This document shows, piece by piece, positions 35,903-47,484 of a DNA stretch of 64,000 bases (position 1 is its first letter; every line of letters begins with the position of its first letter). The notes under the pieces were generated by a model. The model had not been told where the DNA came from. It searched no databases and saw only the letters and a list, made by a program, of their open reading frames with translations. Position numbers and translations under genes: made by a program. Source of the DNA: Eudorina sp. 2006-703-Eu-15 (taxonomy: Eukaryota > Chlorophyta > Chlorophyceae > Chlamydomonadales > Volvocaceae). The stretch is taken from contig BDSI01000021.1 in assembly GCA_003117195.1 (NCBI GenBank), forward strand, positions 124,001 to 188,000. Reading direction: 5' to 3'.

Positions 35903-36558
35903 ATGGCGTCGACGGGTCCTCGCCGCTGCTCGCTTCGATGGATGGCGGCCACCGTGCTGCTGCTGGTCGTGGCCATGGCGGGTGCGTACATGGTAGATGG
36001 TCGTCCTGTGTGGCTGCCGGCCCTGACGTATTGCACTGTACACACAAGTTACTATCCTAAACACACAAGTTCTAGCTAGTACAGTAAATCCGCTGCCATT
36101 CCTGCTCCTGCTCTGGTATGCTGGCGCTCTGCCGCAAGCCAGCGAGGTATCCACCGACCCGCGCCTACCCGCGCACGTTCGTTGCCGTCCCCCCTACCTC
36201 GTGTGCAGGGCGGGCCCAGGCTGGCGCCGATGCTAACTGCGCCCTGTTCTGCACCTGCAAGACCCAGAAGGCCTGTGAGCAGGGCCTCGTCCCCAGCGAC
36301 TGCGTCTGGTACCAGAACAAATGCTCCGTCGGCTGCCCGCCCTACACGGCCAAGAGCGTCCAGCCGGGCGTGTCGTGCTGTCCGGTGTGCCCCCAGGACC
36401 GCGTGCTGGGCCAGGCCGGTCCCTGCTGCCAGCATCCAGGCGGCGACACCAGGCGCAACAACAAGTGCTGCATGCGGAACCGCGCCTTCTCTAGCAACCC
36501 TCTGCCCGAGTGCTGCGCCACTCAGGATGCGGGCAACTGCTACAGCTGCATCAATTAG
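35903..36558 (+). CDS. Small secreted cysteine-rich protein, copy A
   Basis: Two exons, 35903-35981 and 36209-36558, joined by a 227-bp intron (donor GTGCGT, acceptor TGTGCAG), give 142 residues. Residues 1-31 form a signal peptide: basic start, hydrophobic core AATVLLLVVAMA, likely cleavage after AQA. The mature part is about 111 residues with 18 cysteines, at 37, 41, 43, 49, 58, 65, 69, 83, 84, 87, 99, 100, 113, 114, 128, 129, 137 and 140. They include four CC doublets. The segment ending CCPVCP recalls the C-terminal half of a VWC domain, but the full domain pattern is not met. An even cysteine count suggests up to nine disulphides in an extracellular or cell-wall protein. Function unknown; I know of no described family it matches. 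The paralogue is at 47878. Confidence 0.82.
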
Positions 36559-36659
36559 GCTGCGCCTGACCTGCCGCGGGGTCCAATGTTGACCTGATTC
36601 ATTCATCAATTCACAATGAATTCCGTGCATGCTGCGGAAGTAGGCTAACCGGACGCCGT

Positions 36660-38369
36660 TGTACGTAGAGACGGCGAGGGCTGGGCCCTGGTCGGACGTA
36701 ATCCGGAAAGATGCTGACCCGTCGGTCGTCGGTCTCGTCATCGCGCCCTGTTGTTGCGTGCCCTGCCGGCTACTCATAACCTCCGTTTAAAAAGTCCGGG
36801 CAGATCAATAGCTTGTTAGCGATCATTGCGCGCGCCTGTTTTGTAGATACGTCCGTCAAGGCACTCTGCGTGGCTGGCACACCGCGTTATGGCTGGCTTG
36901 GCTATGGTTTTGTCATTTGTGGGCGACCCTGTCGGTTGTTGTTAATTTCTGGTTGCTTGATGGGCGGGTGTGGCTGCCTGGGAGGCGATGTTGCATTATA
37001 CCAACGAATGCGTCTATGCTGGGGAACGGATTCCAGTGCCGGCACGGGCGGATGTGGCTGCCTAAGCGGCGTGTTGCATCGTACCAATGCGTTTTGCCCG
37101 TCCCCGCACAGGCCCTCCCCGGCTCGGAAACAAACAAGCCCCGTTCCCGGACGTCGCCGATCCGCATACCCGCCCGCGATCTGCCGGGGATGCATTATAA
37201 ATGCACTGACTAGCTACAGGCAATTGTCAGATAAGAAATCCGATCGCGCACGGCGCCGGGAAGGGCCTTGAACCACATCACACTCCTCCTTGCCTTGTCG
37301 AGTTGTCATGCACCGATGATGACGGCACGGCAATTCTGTTGCGCTGTCAACCGATCGACAGCTGGTGGACGCCTCAAGCAAGTTAACAGCTCTACGCCCA
37401 GACGGGCGAAGCTCGGTAGCAGCTCAACACTTCAGCAGGATATATCAGCTTGAAGATCCGCAGAATCTGTTCGCACCCCGTAGCCGCACCTGTCGTACAC
37501 ACCCCGCATTTCACTATCCCTGCGTTTGCATGCCCTGTTATGTTCCGCCGCGCCACCACCGGTTCGCTTCATATGTTTTTGCCCGCTCTAGCTACTGGTC
37601 TTCAATTTGGTGCAATCATCCCGGATTGGGTTGGGTTGCATCCTGCTCTTTCGGGTTTTGCACTTGCATACATGGCGCCGCCGGTGGTGGCGCCAGGTGG
37701 CGCACTCGGCTTCTTTGCTTCCGCTTGCGTTTCCTACGTTGCCTTTCAGGTACCGGTAATTATCGTTGTTAAGAATTTGTCGCCGCGCTGCTGGGTGTGT
37801 CTGGGCTGCTTCCTTGCTTGTAATCCCCAGATACCCCAGAATCCCCATCGGCAGAATGCCTTTGTCCGGCGCAGTACGATCAGCATGGCGGGAATACCCT
37901 GTGGCAAGATATGTGCCGAGCCGTCATCGGGCCCTGACAGCCTGTCCTCCAGCGCTGAAACGGGCGGGTGCGGCTGCCTGCACGACATCGTGCCGATGCG
38001 TTTAGGTCCCGGGACAAATCCCAGCGCTGAAACGGGCGGGTGTAGGCGCCGGCACGGCGGTATTGTATCGCTCACTGAACCGCAGCACACAAACTTTTTC
38101 CGTCCATTTGTCATAGCAACCTAGTCTTGTAATTTAGCATTCCTGTAGTGTAATGACGATACACATCACAGGCACTTCAAACCAATGGCTGCCACAGCTT
38201 GATGACAAGTCCTGTACGACCCATTGCTGAAAAGTCAACTTGGAAGACTTCAACAAACACCGTCATAGGAGTTATTGGACAGTAACGAATTCGTCGCAGG
38301 ATGGACGGTCTTGGTTCCATTGGATCGAGAAGAACATGTCCCGAGCACTGGGCTGGCTGATTCAGGGTC
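36660..38369. other. Non-coding interval with scattered ~75-bp repeats
   Basis: Repeated units carry GGGCGGGTGTGGCTGCC, then a variable part, then ACCAATGCG or CGATGCG. They occur near 36,962, 37,045, 37,965 and 38,030. An open frame at 37,450-38,124 contains hydrophobic stretches but shows no family similarity or splice signals that would support a gene. Confidence 0.45.
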
Positions 38370-38725
38370 AAGGACTGGGACTGAGGCTGGGCTAGGTCAG
38401 GGGCTGCTGGGTCTGGGCTAGGTCAGGGGCTGGGGCTGGGGGTCAGAGTCAAGGACTGGAGCTGAGGCTGGTCTAGATCACGGTCTGGGGTTGGGCTACG
38501 TCAGGGACGGGGGTTGGACCAGGTCAGGGACGGGGACTAGGCTAGGTCAGGTCAGGTTGTGGGACTGGGCTAGGTCAGGGGCTGGGACTGAGCTAGGTCA
38601 AGGGCTGGGACTGGGACTGGGCTAGGCCAGGGTGAGGGTATGGGTATGGGCTAGCGAGGTCAGGGACTTGGGTTGGGCGCTATGTCCAGGGACTGGGGCT
38701 GGGACTGGGCTAGTTCAGGGTCGAC
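38370..38725. repeat. Degenerate minisatellite (GGGCTAGGTCAGGGACTGGGACT units)
   Basis: About 15 irregular units of 20-25 bp built from CTGGGCTAGGTCAGGG and GGGACTGGGGCT. The repeat ends about a dozen bases before the chromovirus insertion point. Confidence 0.85.
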
Positions 38726-38737
38726 AATGGGGATGTG

Positions 38738-39093
38738 TGTTGTATCCCACGTCCACTGTTAGGTGGTAGTGAGAACTACCGGATAATGAGACACAGTAGG
38801 CTACAAAGCCCGATGGTCGAAGAATACGTACGGCCTTTCCCGGCATGTCGTAATCTCCAAGTAAGCCGATAGCTTACACGATGCAACGCATCGAATAGTG
38901 TACATTAACCGGTGAAATATCAGCCTCGAACGAGTCTACCAGTGACAAGCGTCACGATTACAACGAAACCGTCGTAATCCCAGGTCCATACGAAAGCTTC
39001 GTAGAACCACGGCCAACGGCCGAACTCAACCAACGGTTAAGTTATGAGCATACCTAGCCAACGGCTAAGGGAAACCTGTAATGAGATACAACA
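38738..39093 (-). repeat. 3' LTR of the chromovirus
   Basis: 356 bp, with an A at 38,984 where the other LTR has G (45,327). Confidence 0.95.
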
Positions 39094-39094
39094 A

Positions 39095-39832
39095 CTATCC
39101 CCCCTCAGGACGAAGCGTCCTCGCGGCGTCACGAGCACGAGAGCGAACCGCGTCGAGCTCAGCGCGTAGATCAGGAGTGAAGTTGGCAGCAGGCTCCCAG
39201 CTGTTATGCTCCGAAGAATACCCAGCCCACTTGACCAGGTACTCGTGCACCAACCGCTTACGGCGCTTCCCAACGCGGCGGGCACGGTAGTCAAGAATCC
39301 GCTCCACGCGGTAGAGGGGCGTTTCCTCTAGCCAGTCCACTGGTGGGGGCTCTACAACGAGAGGGGCCTCAGCAGGATTCTCAACAGCAGGGTCCGACGT
39401 GGTCGTGGCTGCCCGGTATGGTCGCAGCAACGACACGTGGAAGGTGGGGTGAACGCGCATATCACTAGGAAGGTTCAGCTCTGCCGCGGCGTTCCCAACC
39501 AGGCGCTTCACAGAATAAGGACCCACCCAACGCGGCAACAATTTGCGGGGGCCCGTGGCAAGCTGCCGCAGGTTCTTAGTACTAAGCAATACCAGATCGC
39601 CCTCGCGGAACTCAACGTCCTTTTTACCCCGATTGTAGTAGTCAGTCGCACGTTGCTGAGCAGCCTCAAGCAAGGTCCTGGCCTCCGAAATCCGATCGGT
39701 GTACGACTTGACAAACTGCTTTGCAGCGGGAACGGGTACATCAAGCTCGCGCCCAACGGGCGTTGAGGGATGAAAGCCGTAGTTCAGGAAGAATGGCGAT
39801 TGACCCGTGGAGCGATTCACAGCATTGTTCAT
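39095..39832 (-). CDS. Integrase C-terminus with chromodomain
   Basis: Continuation of Pol in another frame: [19 protein letters not shown], the GPY/F-like module [25 protein letters not shown], and a chromodomain ([12 protein letters not shown]...[19 protein letters not shown]). The chromodomain is what places the element among the chromoviruses and normally directs integration to marked chromatin. Confidence 0.92.
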   Translation of the reverse strand: MNNAVNRSTGQSPFFLNYGFHPSTPVGRELDVPVPAAKQFVKSYTDRISEARTLLEAAQQRATDYYNRGKKDVEFREGDLVLLSTKNLRQLATGPRKLLPRWVGPYSVKRLVGNAAAELNLPSDMRVHPTFHVSLLRPYRAATTTSDPAVENPAEAPLVVEPPPVDWLEETPLYRVERILDYRARRVGKRRKRLVHEYLVKWAGYSSEHNSWEPAANFTPDLRAELDAVRSRARDAARTLRPEGG

Positions 39833-42354
39833 CGCAAACTCCGCAGCAGACAGGTAGGAATCCCATACCCGGGGTGGTTGCCAGCGTATGCACGCAACAT
39901 GTCGCCCAACGTGCGATTCATGCGCTCAGTCTGCCCATCAGTCTGGGGGTGGTAGGCGGTGGATAGGTTTACCCGCATGCCAACCAACGTACCCAGAGCA
40001 TCCCAAAACTTGGAACCGAACTGAGGTCCGCGATCAGAAACAACGGACTGGGGAACACCGTGCAAACGCACCACGTTGTCGAAAAACAGGCGAGCCGTCT
40101 GTTCCGCGGTCACAGTGGTGGTGGTGGGTGCAAGATGCACCATCTTGGTGAAACGATCAACCATGACGAGTACGGCGTCGTATCCCCCCTCAGACGGAGG
40201 CAGACCCACAACGTAATCAAGCGAAACGCTCTCCCACGGAGCGGCCGGAATAGGCAGCGGCTGTAGCAGACCCGACTGCTTACCAGACTGGGGCTTGACA
40301 CGTTGGCAAACGTCGCAGGATGCCACAAATCGGGCAGCGTCCCGATTGAGATCAGGCCACCAGAAGTTGCGACGAAGCAGCTCAGCCAAACGGGTAGAGC
40401 CGACGTGGCCCGCCAGAGGGTCCGCATGAAAGCGAGAAAGGAGGTCACGGCGCAGCAAGTCATCGTTAGGGACAACAATCTGACGTCGGTCACCATCGGC
40501 ACGGATCCAAAGGCCCCGCTCACGTGTCAAATGACTAACATGGGCAGGATTGCGGAACCACGAGTCGGACGCATAGCCTTGCACAATACGATGGGCAAAC
40601 GCCTCAGTCGTAACGTCAGCAGCAGTAGACTGACGACGTGTGACTACGGACAGAATGGCCGCATGCAACGACGGGTGTCGGCTAAGTGCGTCAGCGACAT
40701 TCAACGACCCCGAGAGATACTCCCAGTGGAAGTTGAATCGAGCCATGAACTCTACCCAACGTGCTTGACGACGATTGAGGGTAGGAACGCCCTGCAGGAA
40801 CGTGAGGGGCTTGTGGTCGGTCTTGACAACGAAGGGCCGACCCTCGAGGTAGCACCGCCACTCGCGCAAAGCATGCACGACAGCAAGAAGCTCTTGCTCG
40901 CCCGTGGTGTAGTTACGCTCTGCAGAGGAGAACTTCTGGCTCGTGAAAGCGATTGGGCGCCCGTCCTGAAGCAGGACGGCTCCGGAGCCGTGCAGCGAAG
41001 CATCAGAAACGAGCTCAACACGAAACGGCTGGGAGTAATCAGGAAAATGCAGCACAATGTCCTCAGCGACAGCGCGCTTCACAGCATCAAACGCATCCTG
41101 GCACTGAGGTGTCCAAGATTCAGCCGAAGCAAATGCGTTGGTGCGTGTGAGGGAAGTCAGTGGTGCTGCAAGTGATGAGTAACCTTTGATGAACTTGCGA
41201 AAATAGTTGGTAAGCCCCAAAAACTTACGCAATTCATGCAGGTTGGCAGGAACAGGCCAATCCCGTACGGCAGCAGTCTTGCGGGGGTCCATGCGAATCC
41301 CATCCGACGAAACCACATGCCCAAGGTACTCCACCTGAGATTGCACCCAATGGCACTTGGACCGCTTAGCATAAAGCTGCTCGCGGCGAAGGATATCCAG
41401 CACCAAACGAAGGTGACGCAGATGCTCCTCCTTGGTCTTCGAATAGACCAGAATGTCGTCCAAATAGCACACGACAAACTTGTCGATGTACGGCCTGAAC
41501 ATGCGGTCAATCACGGCTTGGAAAGTAGCAGGAGCGTTAACAAGCCCAAAGCTCAAGACCGTGTATTCGAAATGACCGAAAGGCGTGCGAAATGCAGTCT
41601 TCGGAATGTCGGACTCAGCGATCCGAATCTGATTGTACCCCTGCTGGAGATCAATCGAGCTGAAGTACGCAGCACCCCGCAGCTTGTCAAGCAAGTCGTC
41701 GACGCGCGGCAAGGGATACCGATTCTTCACGGTGACCGAGTTCAGCCCACGGTAATCAATGCACATGCGCAGAGTACCGTCCTTCTTGCCCACGAAAAGG
41801 ATCGGAGCCGAGGAAGGAGACGTGCTAGGACGAACCATTCCCTTCGAAAGCAGATCAGCAACCTGACGCTTTACCTCATCGAGCTCGAGGGGGCTCAACC
41901 GATACATGGGGCGAGACACAGGCTGCGCCTCCGGCATGAGCGGTATGGTGTGGTCCACCGGACGCACTGGAGGGATGCCGGGAATCTCACGGAAAACATC
42001 CGCGTACTCATCCAGCAGCGCAGAGACCTGAGGATCCTGCGTAGGCGCTTGAGCAACAGCCGAGTTCAATCGAACGGTAGGACGAACCAAAACGGCATGA
42101 GCACCCTTTCGCAACAAGCGCAGCGCGGCCTTGCGACCGACCTGCTCAGGTGTGGCATGCGCACAGAGAGCAGCAGCAGCAAAATTGACACGCGGTGGAA
42201 CCTCAGCGGGCTCCTCCCCCCTCCCGCGAGGCCGGAAGCCAAGGGACAACACACGGCGAACCCCCACGCAAAACGCGCAACGTGCGAGAGTGAAAATCGA
42301 GGGAAGCCGAATGCGCACGCAGAGTAGCCGACCCAAGGATGAAGGAAGCGGCAT
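39829..42354 (-). CDS. pol: Pol: reverse transcriptase, RNase H and integrase core
   Basis: 841 codons. Reverse transcriptase: [20 protein letters not shown], then the catalytic YLDD box ([10 protein letters not shown]). RNase [17 protein letters not shown] and TDHKPLTFL. Integrase: H-H-C-C zinc domain ending CDVCQ, then the catalytic acids in [19 protein letters not shown] and QTERMN. The frame stops at 39829 after GNHPGYG. In the neighbouring frame the integrase continues directly, so a single-base indel near 39,850-39,880 breaks Pol. Confidence 0.95.
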   Translation of the reverse strand: MPLPSSLGRLLCVRIRLPSIFTLARCAFCVGVRRVLSLGFRPRGRGEEPAEVPPRVNFAAAALCAHATPEQVGRKAALRLLRKGAHAVLVRPTVRLNSAVAQAPTQDPQVSALLDEYADVFREIPGIPPVRPVDHTIPLMPEAQPVSRPMYRLSPLELDEVKRQVADLLSKGMVRPSTSPSSAPILFVGKKDGTLRMCIDYRGLNSVTVKNRYPLPRVDDLLDKLRGAAYFSSIDLQQGYNQIRIAESDIPKTAFRTPFGHFEYTVLSFGLVNAPATFQAVIDRMFRPYIDKFVVCYLDDILVYSKTKEEHLRHLRLVLDILRREQLYAKRSKCHWVQSQVEYLGHVVSSDGIRMDPRKTAAVRDWPVPANLHELRKFLGLTNYFRKFIKGYSSLAAPLTSLTRTNAFASAESWTPQCQDAFDAVKRAVAEDIVLHFPDYSQPFRVELVSDASLHGSGAVLLQDGRPIAFTSQKFSSAERNYTTGEQELLAVVHALREWRCYLEGRPFVVKTDHKPLTFLQGVPTLNRRQARWVEFMARFNFHWEYLSGSLNVADALSRHPSLHAAILSVVTRRQSTAADVTTEAFAHRIVQGYASDSWFRNPAHVSHLTRERGLWIRADGDRRQIVVPNDDLLRRDLLSRFHADPLAGHVGSTRLAELLRRNFWWPDLNRDAARFVASCDVCQRVKPQSGKQSGLLQPLPIPAAPWESVSLDYVVGLPPSEGGYDAVLVMVDRFTKMVHLAPTTTTVTAEQTARLFFDNVVRLHGVPQSVVSDRGPQFGSKFWDALGTLVGMRVNLSTAYHPQTDGQTERMNRTLGDMLRAYAGNHPGYGIPTCLLRSLR

Positions 42355-43132
42355 CCGTCAACGACGGCAAGACATACGGCGCAACGGTGCAACGCAACGA
42401 CCCAAGGGCCACCCGGAGCGAAACCCGCCCGAGAATCGCCTGCTTACCCCCATCGGCTAGAGAGACGCGAGACCACTCACTAGACCGGAGAGGAAGGTGA
42501 AGGCGTTGAACCAGCGACTCACTGACGAAGTCGTGGGTAGCTCCCGTGTCGAGCAACGCGGGAAACACGAGACCTGCGGCACTCAACGAGACCAGAGGCA
42601 GGGCAGAATCCACAGCCGCGACGCCCGAGGCAGCTGCAACAAGGACAGAGGTGGCAGGTTGCCGCGGCACGGCGGTGTATGGCAGAGGCGCATCGTACCA
42701 GACATCGGCGGAAGACGACAAACCTGGCAATTCCACCACACGACCCGTGAGATCCAGCCCGTTGAACAAACGCGTACCGGAGGGGAAAGACAGAACCCGG
42801 CGCGTACCCGCTAAGACCGGTGCAGCCCGGCGCACGAAGTGCGACGGGAGCACGATGCCAGCTGCAGTATCAGGCCGGAGCCGCTTGCAAGCACGGTACT
42901 GAGAGATCATGGAATGCAAGTGCTTCAACGAAGAAGGAACCATCAGGACTGTATGCCCACCGAGTTGCGAAGCGGACAAGGAACGACCGCGCGGCGCAGT
43001 GAGATTACAGTCGGCGTCAAAGCCAGCCTTCACCGCAACGGCGTCAAAGGAGAAGCAACGCCCAACGGCGGCCTCAATGTCCGACACAACGGCAGGGCGA
43101 AGCGCGCGTACAAACGGACGCAACGCAGTCAC
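42203..43132 (-). CDS. Protease part of chromovirus Pol
   Basis: 310-residue frame with the aspartic protease active site [12 protein letters not shown] and a downstream ILGSATL. The frame overlaps the reverse-transcriptase frame by about 150 bp and differs from it by one base in phase. Either a frameshift site or an inactivating indel therefore lies near 42,220. Confidence 0.85.
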   Translation of the reverse strand: MTALRPFVRALRPAVVSDIEAAVGRCFSFDAVAVKAGFDADCNLTAPRGRSLSASQLGGHTVLMVPSSLKHLHSMISQYRACKRLRPDTAAGIVLPSHFVRRAAPVLAGTRRVLSFPSGTRLFNGLDLTGRVVELPGLSSSADVWYDAPLPYTAVPRQPATSVLVAAASGVAAVDSALPLVSLSAAGLVFPALLDTGATHDFVSESLVQRLHLPLRSSEWSRVSLADGGKQAILGRVSLRVALGSLRCTVAPYVLPSLTDAASFILGSATLRAHSASLDFHSRTLRVLRGGSPCVVPWLPASREGGGAR

Positions 43133-44768
43133 CGACGAACCTGAGCTAGAGGTCCCAGGGAAGCTCCCCTCAGCGCCAACCTGGGCAACCCCCTAGCGAT
43201 CCTGTTGCGGGCGCTCGGACAGTTAGCGTACGTATGGTTCACGCCAAGCTGCCGGCAGAAGCAACAGAAGGTGGTGTTAAGCTGGCGGGCGGCGTCCTGG
43301 AAGGACGAGAAGGCCTTGCGCGTCCACGCCGTACCAGTCTTGTCAACGCAGGGCGTCGCCGAGGCGCCCTCCTCGGCGGTAAGGGGACGGTTCGGCGGGC
43401 GAGCGGCAGCCTGGCGCTGACCGCGACCTGGCTGGTTACCTCCCGCACCCGCATGGCCACCACCCCGACCACCACGTCCCTGACCCCGACCACCGCCACC
43501 CCGACCACCGCCGGAGCCCGGCCGAACGCCCGCAGCATTGCCCGCCGCGGCCACAGCGTGGACGGCAGGAACGGTTTGGCGCTGACGCTTGGCCGGCTTG
43601 ACCTCCTCGAAGCCGTCGAGGTCCATGCCGTCGTCACCGGCAGCGTCCTGCACCGAAACAGCGTTCGAGCGGAGAGCGGACCGGGCCTTTCGCATGGCGA
43701 GGAAATGAGCTTCCCGACCCAAGGCATGCTCGACCAACTTCTCGTAGGATGGAAAGGGACGGCCGTGAAGGTCAGTGACGCACTCGGGGCCCAAAGCAGC
43801 GGACAGCCCCTGCTGGAACCAGAACATGCGCTCACGCATCGAAGCGTCAGAAATGTCCTGGAATACGGCCTCAAGCCGGGCCTGGTATGCACGCACATTC
43901 TCACCGGCGCGCATCACATGCTGTTTATCGGCAAGTTTCTGACGTGCCTCCTGCTCAACGGACAGGATTTGAGGCGCGAAGCGCGTGCGGAGGCTATCTA
44001 GAATCAGCGCGACGGTAAGCGAACGCTGGGACAGCGACCATTCATCGTACCAAACCTTAGCATTCCCACGCAAAGCTTGCGACAGAAAGAGGCAGCACGA
44101 GCGCTGATCCTTACCCCACGGCACAATGTCGAAGAACAATTCGGCATCGCGAATGAACGCCCGAACCCGAGCGGAAATCTGTTTCGGCTCTAGCTTAGGA
44201 TCTAGCAACAAAACAGGAGACGGCAAACTAACCCTTGGCGGCTCCACAACAGGAGCAGGCTGAGAACCACCGGCCGCGCCGCCGTAGGCGTATGAGAAAC
44301 CTCGGCGGCCTGGCGCGCGGCGTTCGCAGCCGCCTGGGCTTCGTAGGCCTGCTGCTGCAAATAAGCAGCATGGAAATCCTGCGATGTGGTTTGTGTGGCT
44401 GGGCGAGCAGCAGTTGGCAAAACGGCAATGGCGTTAGCAACGGGCTCACCAGCACGAGAAACCACGCGCGGAGATGACACAACAGGCTGCACAGCGGCAG
44501 GTTGCGGGGCCAAAACTGGCAAAGGAAAGCCTGGCTGGTAAAGTGCTGGGGCGCCAATGGGCCCGGCGACATTGCCAGCTACCCCAACGGGGACTTCAGG
44601 CACAGCAGCGGCGACAGCAGCGTGTCCCACAGCAGGCAACCCAACGGGTGGATTCGCAGGCAAAGCAGCCCTAGGCGCTAAGCTAGCACCCTGGAACAAG
44701 TTAGCCCTGTTCCGACCGCCCGCCATGGCGAAGAATTCAGCCACGGTACCTAAACCTAGGAAACCCAA
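43129..44768 (-). CDS. gag: Gag polyprotein of the chromovirus (frame change near 44,280)
   Basis: Structural protein that packages element RNA. The N-terminal part (44202-44768) is Ala/Pro/Gln-rich. The capsid-like part lies in a second frame ending at 43129 and contains FIRDAELFFDIVPWGKDQR and KVWYDEW, both typical of retrotransposon Gag. It ends with a Gly/Arg-rich stretch and a zinc-knuckle-like cluster (CCFCRQLGVNHTYANC, spacing C-X2-C-X6-H-X4-C). The two parts overlap near 44,202-44,290, where one indel would join them. The stop at 43129 overlaps the protease frame by a few bases. Confidence 0.8.
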
Positions 44769-45080
44769 GGCCTACTTTTGTCGGCGAGCGCCTTGACAAC
44801 GGCGTGTGCAGAAGAAGGTGCAGCGCCGGCCAAGAGCGGCGCACGGTCAGAGTCCTCAGCGAGATCCTCGTCGTCTGCAGCAAAGACTAAGGAATCTGCA
44901 GGCAACAGGAAACGCAAAGACGATTCTAACAAACAATATGCAGCGGAATAATTAGTTACCCGTCGGTAGCGCCGCCTTCAGCGCCGCGACGTTCAGAGGA
45001 CCTTCCGAGCTGGACTCGGCCATGATGGAGGTAAACGAGAATAAGGCGGAAGCGCCCGAGACAACTGTCTCGATACCAGT

Positions 45081-45436
45081 TGTTGTATCCCACGTCCACT
45101 GTTAGGTGGTAGTGAGAACTACCGGATAATGAGACACAGTAGGCTACAAAGCCCGATGGTCGAAGAATACGTACGGCCTTTCCCGGCATGTCGTAATCTC
45201 CAAGTAAGCCGATAGCTTACACGATGCAACGCATCGAATAGTGTACATTAACCGGTGAAATATCAGCCTCGAACGAGTCTACCAGTGACAAGCGTCACGA
45301 TTACAACGAAACCGTCGTAATCCCGGGTCCATACGAAAGCTTCGTAGAACCACGGCCAACGGCCGAACTCAACCAACGGTTAAGTTATGAGCATACCTAG
45401 CCAACGGCTAAGGGAAACCTGTAATGAGATACAACA
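45081..45436 (-). repeat. 5' LTR of the chromovirus
   Basis: 356 bp, near-identical to the other LTR. The 9-bp TGTTGTATC/GATACAACA ends form a terminal inverted repeat. Confidence 0.95.
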
Positions 45437-45441
45437 ATGTG

Positions 45442-45773
45442 CGAGCAGCAGAGACGAAACTGCCCGCGGTGGTGGCTGGGTGGCTCACTGTAAGACGACG
45501 ACTGGCAACGAACGGCTCGCAAGCAAGGCAGAGGCACAGCGCGTATGTTAGCTGCATTCTTGCCGTTAGCTGCACAACGTCTGCCTCACAGAACTAGCGC
45601 CGCCAGCAAACTGATGATGACCAGGTAGACCATGCCGAGTGCTCACACTGACACCGAGTCGAGAGGCAAGGCCGCGACCCCCTTTACCTCGCAGTTAGCT
45701 CCAGCGCAGCTGAATGACACTGAAACAAACGAGTACTGCGGGAATCAGAGATGGTTCGTTGTTACTCATACGG
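45442..45773. other. Unannotated stretch between chromovirus and inverted repeat
   Basis: GC-rich, with only short open frames. I see nothing recognisable. Confidence 0.4.
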
Positions 45774-46110
45774 AACTTATTACAGAGTGCCGCACGTGGC
45801 TTGTCGTCTAGCTCAGAACGTGAAGAAGGTTGGCAAGTGTTTTTGTCCAGATACAATCCAGATTTCGTTCAGAGTCGAAAAGCGTCCCTACTTGAAGGTC
45901 CTCTACGACATGCAAGAAACCCACGTCAGCACCACGGGGCTGTGCAAACGAAGGAGGGCGCAAGGCAATACAAGGCGCGCAAGGACGCCAGTGCCCCGGG
46001 TGCATTACTTAACTGCTACAAGGGTTGAGAACAATTGCTACGATATTATTACCGCACAAAGTGCGGTCGGTGGACAAAGAGGACGCCGCAGCCAAAATGC
46101 TACCTGCTTC
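45774..46110 (+). repeat. Left arm of a diverged inverted repeat flanking cysteine-rich gene B
   Basis: Matches the reverse complement of 49010-49377. Best blocks: CTAGCTCAGAACGTGA, AGGTCCTCTACG, GGTTGAGAA then CTACGATATTA, and CCGCCAAAAT/CCGCAGCCAAAAT near the inner end. Substitutions and indels are numerous, so the pair is old. Short stretches also agree at protein level (RVEN..YDI), so it could derive from a coding segment. Confidence 0.7.
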
Positions 46111-46364
46111 CGAAGTACCAGTAAAGCTCTTCCATGGCGAAGAGCAGCCATGTGAACTAACCAGAACACACCTGCATCTTTCTATATGTCGACGGCCCAC
46201 TGCATCAAACGCGTAAACGACGGAAAGGCAACATTAGGCACGATCGCCGCGATGCTTGCAATAGGTTCGACTAACCGTCAGGAGTTGTACGTGTTACGGG
46301 TTCGGGAAACCAACCAATTCGTAGAAGGATTTTTTTTAATATGACGGAAATGCCTATGACCGTG

Positions 46365-47484
46365 GTTTGTTCGTGACGCTGGATTTCCGCGATAAGGATT
46401 CGGCTACGATGTAGGTGGGGAGAAACAACTCGTCATGAAATGCAGTACGCTTTTTTTTGAAATGTTCTCAGCTCAACGCCAGCTCTTTTTCATAATAAAA
46501 AACAACAAATAAATGAGAAAGATAGACGTCTCACGCATCTGCAAAGTGCGTCGATCGAAACTTGCCCAGCGATAGGGCCCAGCGTGCCTGAACTGGCCTC
46601 AACCGAACGGGCATATCCAGGCATATCTGTCCCTGTCCGGGCCTTACGGCGGGGTGGTGGGCTGAGGGCCCAATGTAGTACTGACAGTGCACTTTTAAGG
46701 CCGACGGAACACGCACGGATGTGATACTGCTTTGGAGCTAGCCCGAGAGTAAGTATTGAGCTTGTCAGTGGACCTTACTTGCGCGACCCTGCGCGCCATA
46801 CATTGTGTTGTGCGCTGCCGCCGGATCCGCAGCTTCCGTTAATTCCAACGCGCATATGCATTTTTTCGCCGTCAGGCAGCTATCGCATCAAGCCCACAAG
46901 CAACCAGAAACTCGGAAGGTGAGAAGGGATGTGCAGCGAGCCCTCTCGCTGCGGCTTCCGGTTTCCGGCGGACCCGGCTGACCCTTGCTTGTTACCGCGC
47001 TGTTCTAATACGCCCGAGCAGTAACGTGATATTCTCGTAAGTATATTGTTTTTCTGTCTTATCTGTTGATTTGCGGCCAGCTTTCGTTCCCATAGTGTAC
47101 TCCGAGCGAATACCGCCGTTCCGACGCAATCTTTTTGCGACGCGATTATTTTGCGAGGGCAGAAAAAACTTGCTTTGCTAGGCGTCGATCGGAGTAATTA
47201 TTTAGAAACTTTTGGAATTTGCGAGCTCGTGTGCCGTATATGTATGCGTAGTTTGCGAACTACTACTACTCGCATTTTACCGATGGCCAAGTGCGCAAGG
47301 GCGTGCCCGGCGGCCCAACCTTAGCTCGCGCAAAAGATTGCGCCCGTACGGTAATACGTAGCAGTTATGCGTACTGCTATTGGTATGGGTTTCTCTAGGG
47401 TTTCTCTAACATGGGTTCTCTAACATGGGTTTCTCTAACCCTAGGGTTTCTCTAACATGGAAGAACATACATGTAGATACGTTC
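46365..47484 (+). repeat. Conserved ~1.1-kb block B upstream of cysteine-rich gene B
   Basis: Near-identical to 62943-64000, from GTTTGTTCGTGACGCTGG to ACATACATGTAGATAC. Differences are few, mainly small indels. At 47,393-47,455 block B has an expansion of GGGTTTCTCTAACAT units that is single-copy in block C. Inside are ACTAGCCCGAGAGTAAG-type sequence (here GCTAGCCCGAGAGTAAG), a CGCGCATAT element and a splice-donor-like GGAAGGTGAGAAG (donor at 46919). It probably contains the promoter and an untranslated exon of gene B, by analogy with block A. Confidence 0.75.

Larger units (their letters stand above)
38738..45436 (-). mobile_element. Full-length chromovirus (Ty3/Gypsy LTR retrotransposon)
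   Basis: 6,699 bp with 356-bp LTRs at 38738-39093 and 45081-45436 (TGTTGTATC...GATACAACA) that differ at one position I can see. A 5-bp duplication ATGTG flanks it (38733-38737 and 45437-45441). On the minus strand the 5' LTR is followed by AC and the primer-binding site TGGTATCGAGACAG, and a polypurine GAGGGGGGATAG precedes the 3' LTR. Order: gag, protease, reverse transcriptase, RNase H, integrase, chromodomain. This is the plant/algal chromovirus layout. Despite its youth, the reading frame changes four times, so it is either defective or contains sequence errors. Confidence 0.97.

Noticed and set aside
36962..38060. Regularly spaced similar repeats, considered as a CRISPR-like array
   Set aside because: Eukaryotic context, only four imperfect units, unequal spacing and degenerate repeats.
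37450..38124. Frame of 224 codons with membrane-like stretches
   Set aside because: No family match, no intron signals in a genome where genes are intron-rich, and it overlaps the ~75-bp repeats.
40303..42327. Long plus-strand open frames (290 and 363 codons)
   Set aside because: They are antisense to the chromovirus reverse transcriptase and integrase, which carry all the recognisable motifs.
45751..46155. Plus-strand frame of 134 codons (cysteine-containing)
   Set aside because: Falls on the inverted-repeat arm; the opposite arm does not keep the frame throughout, so a functional gene is not supported. Recorded as a repeat.
47393..47455. CCCTAGGGTTT sequence resembling telomeric repeats
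   Set aside because: Units are 15-20 bp (GGGTTTCTCTAACAT), not TTTTAGGG or TTTAGGG arrays.
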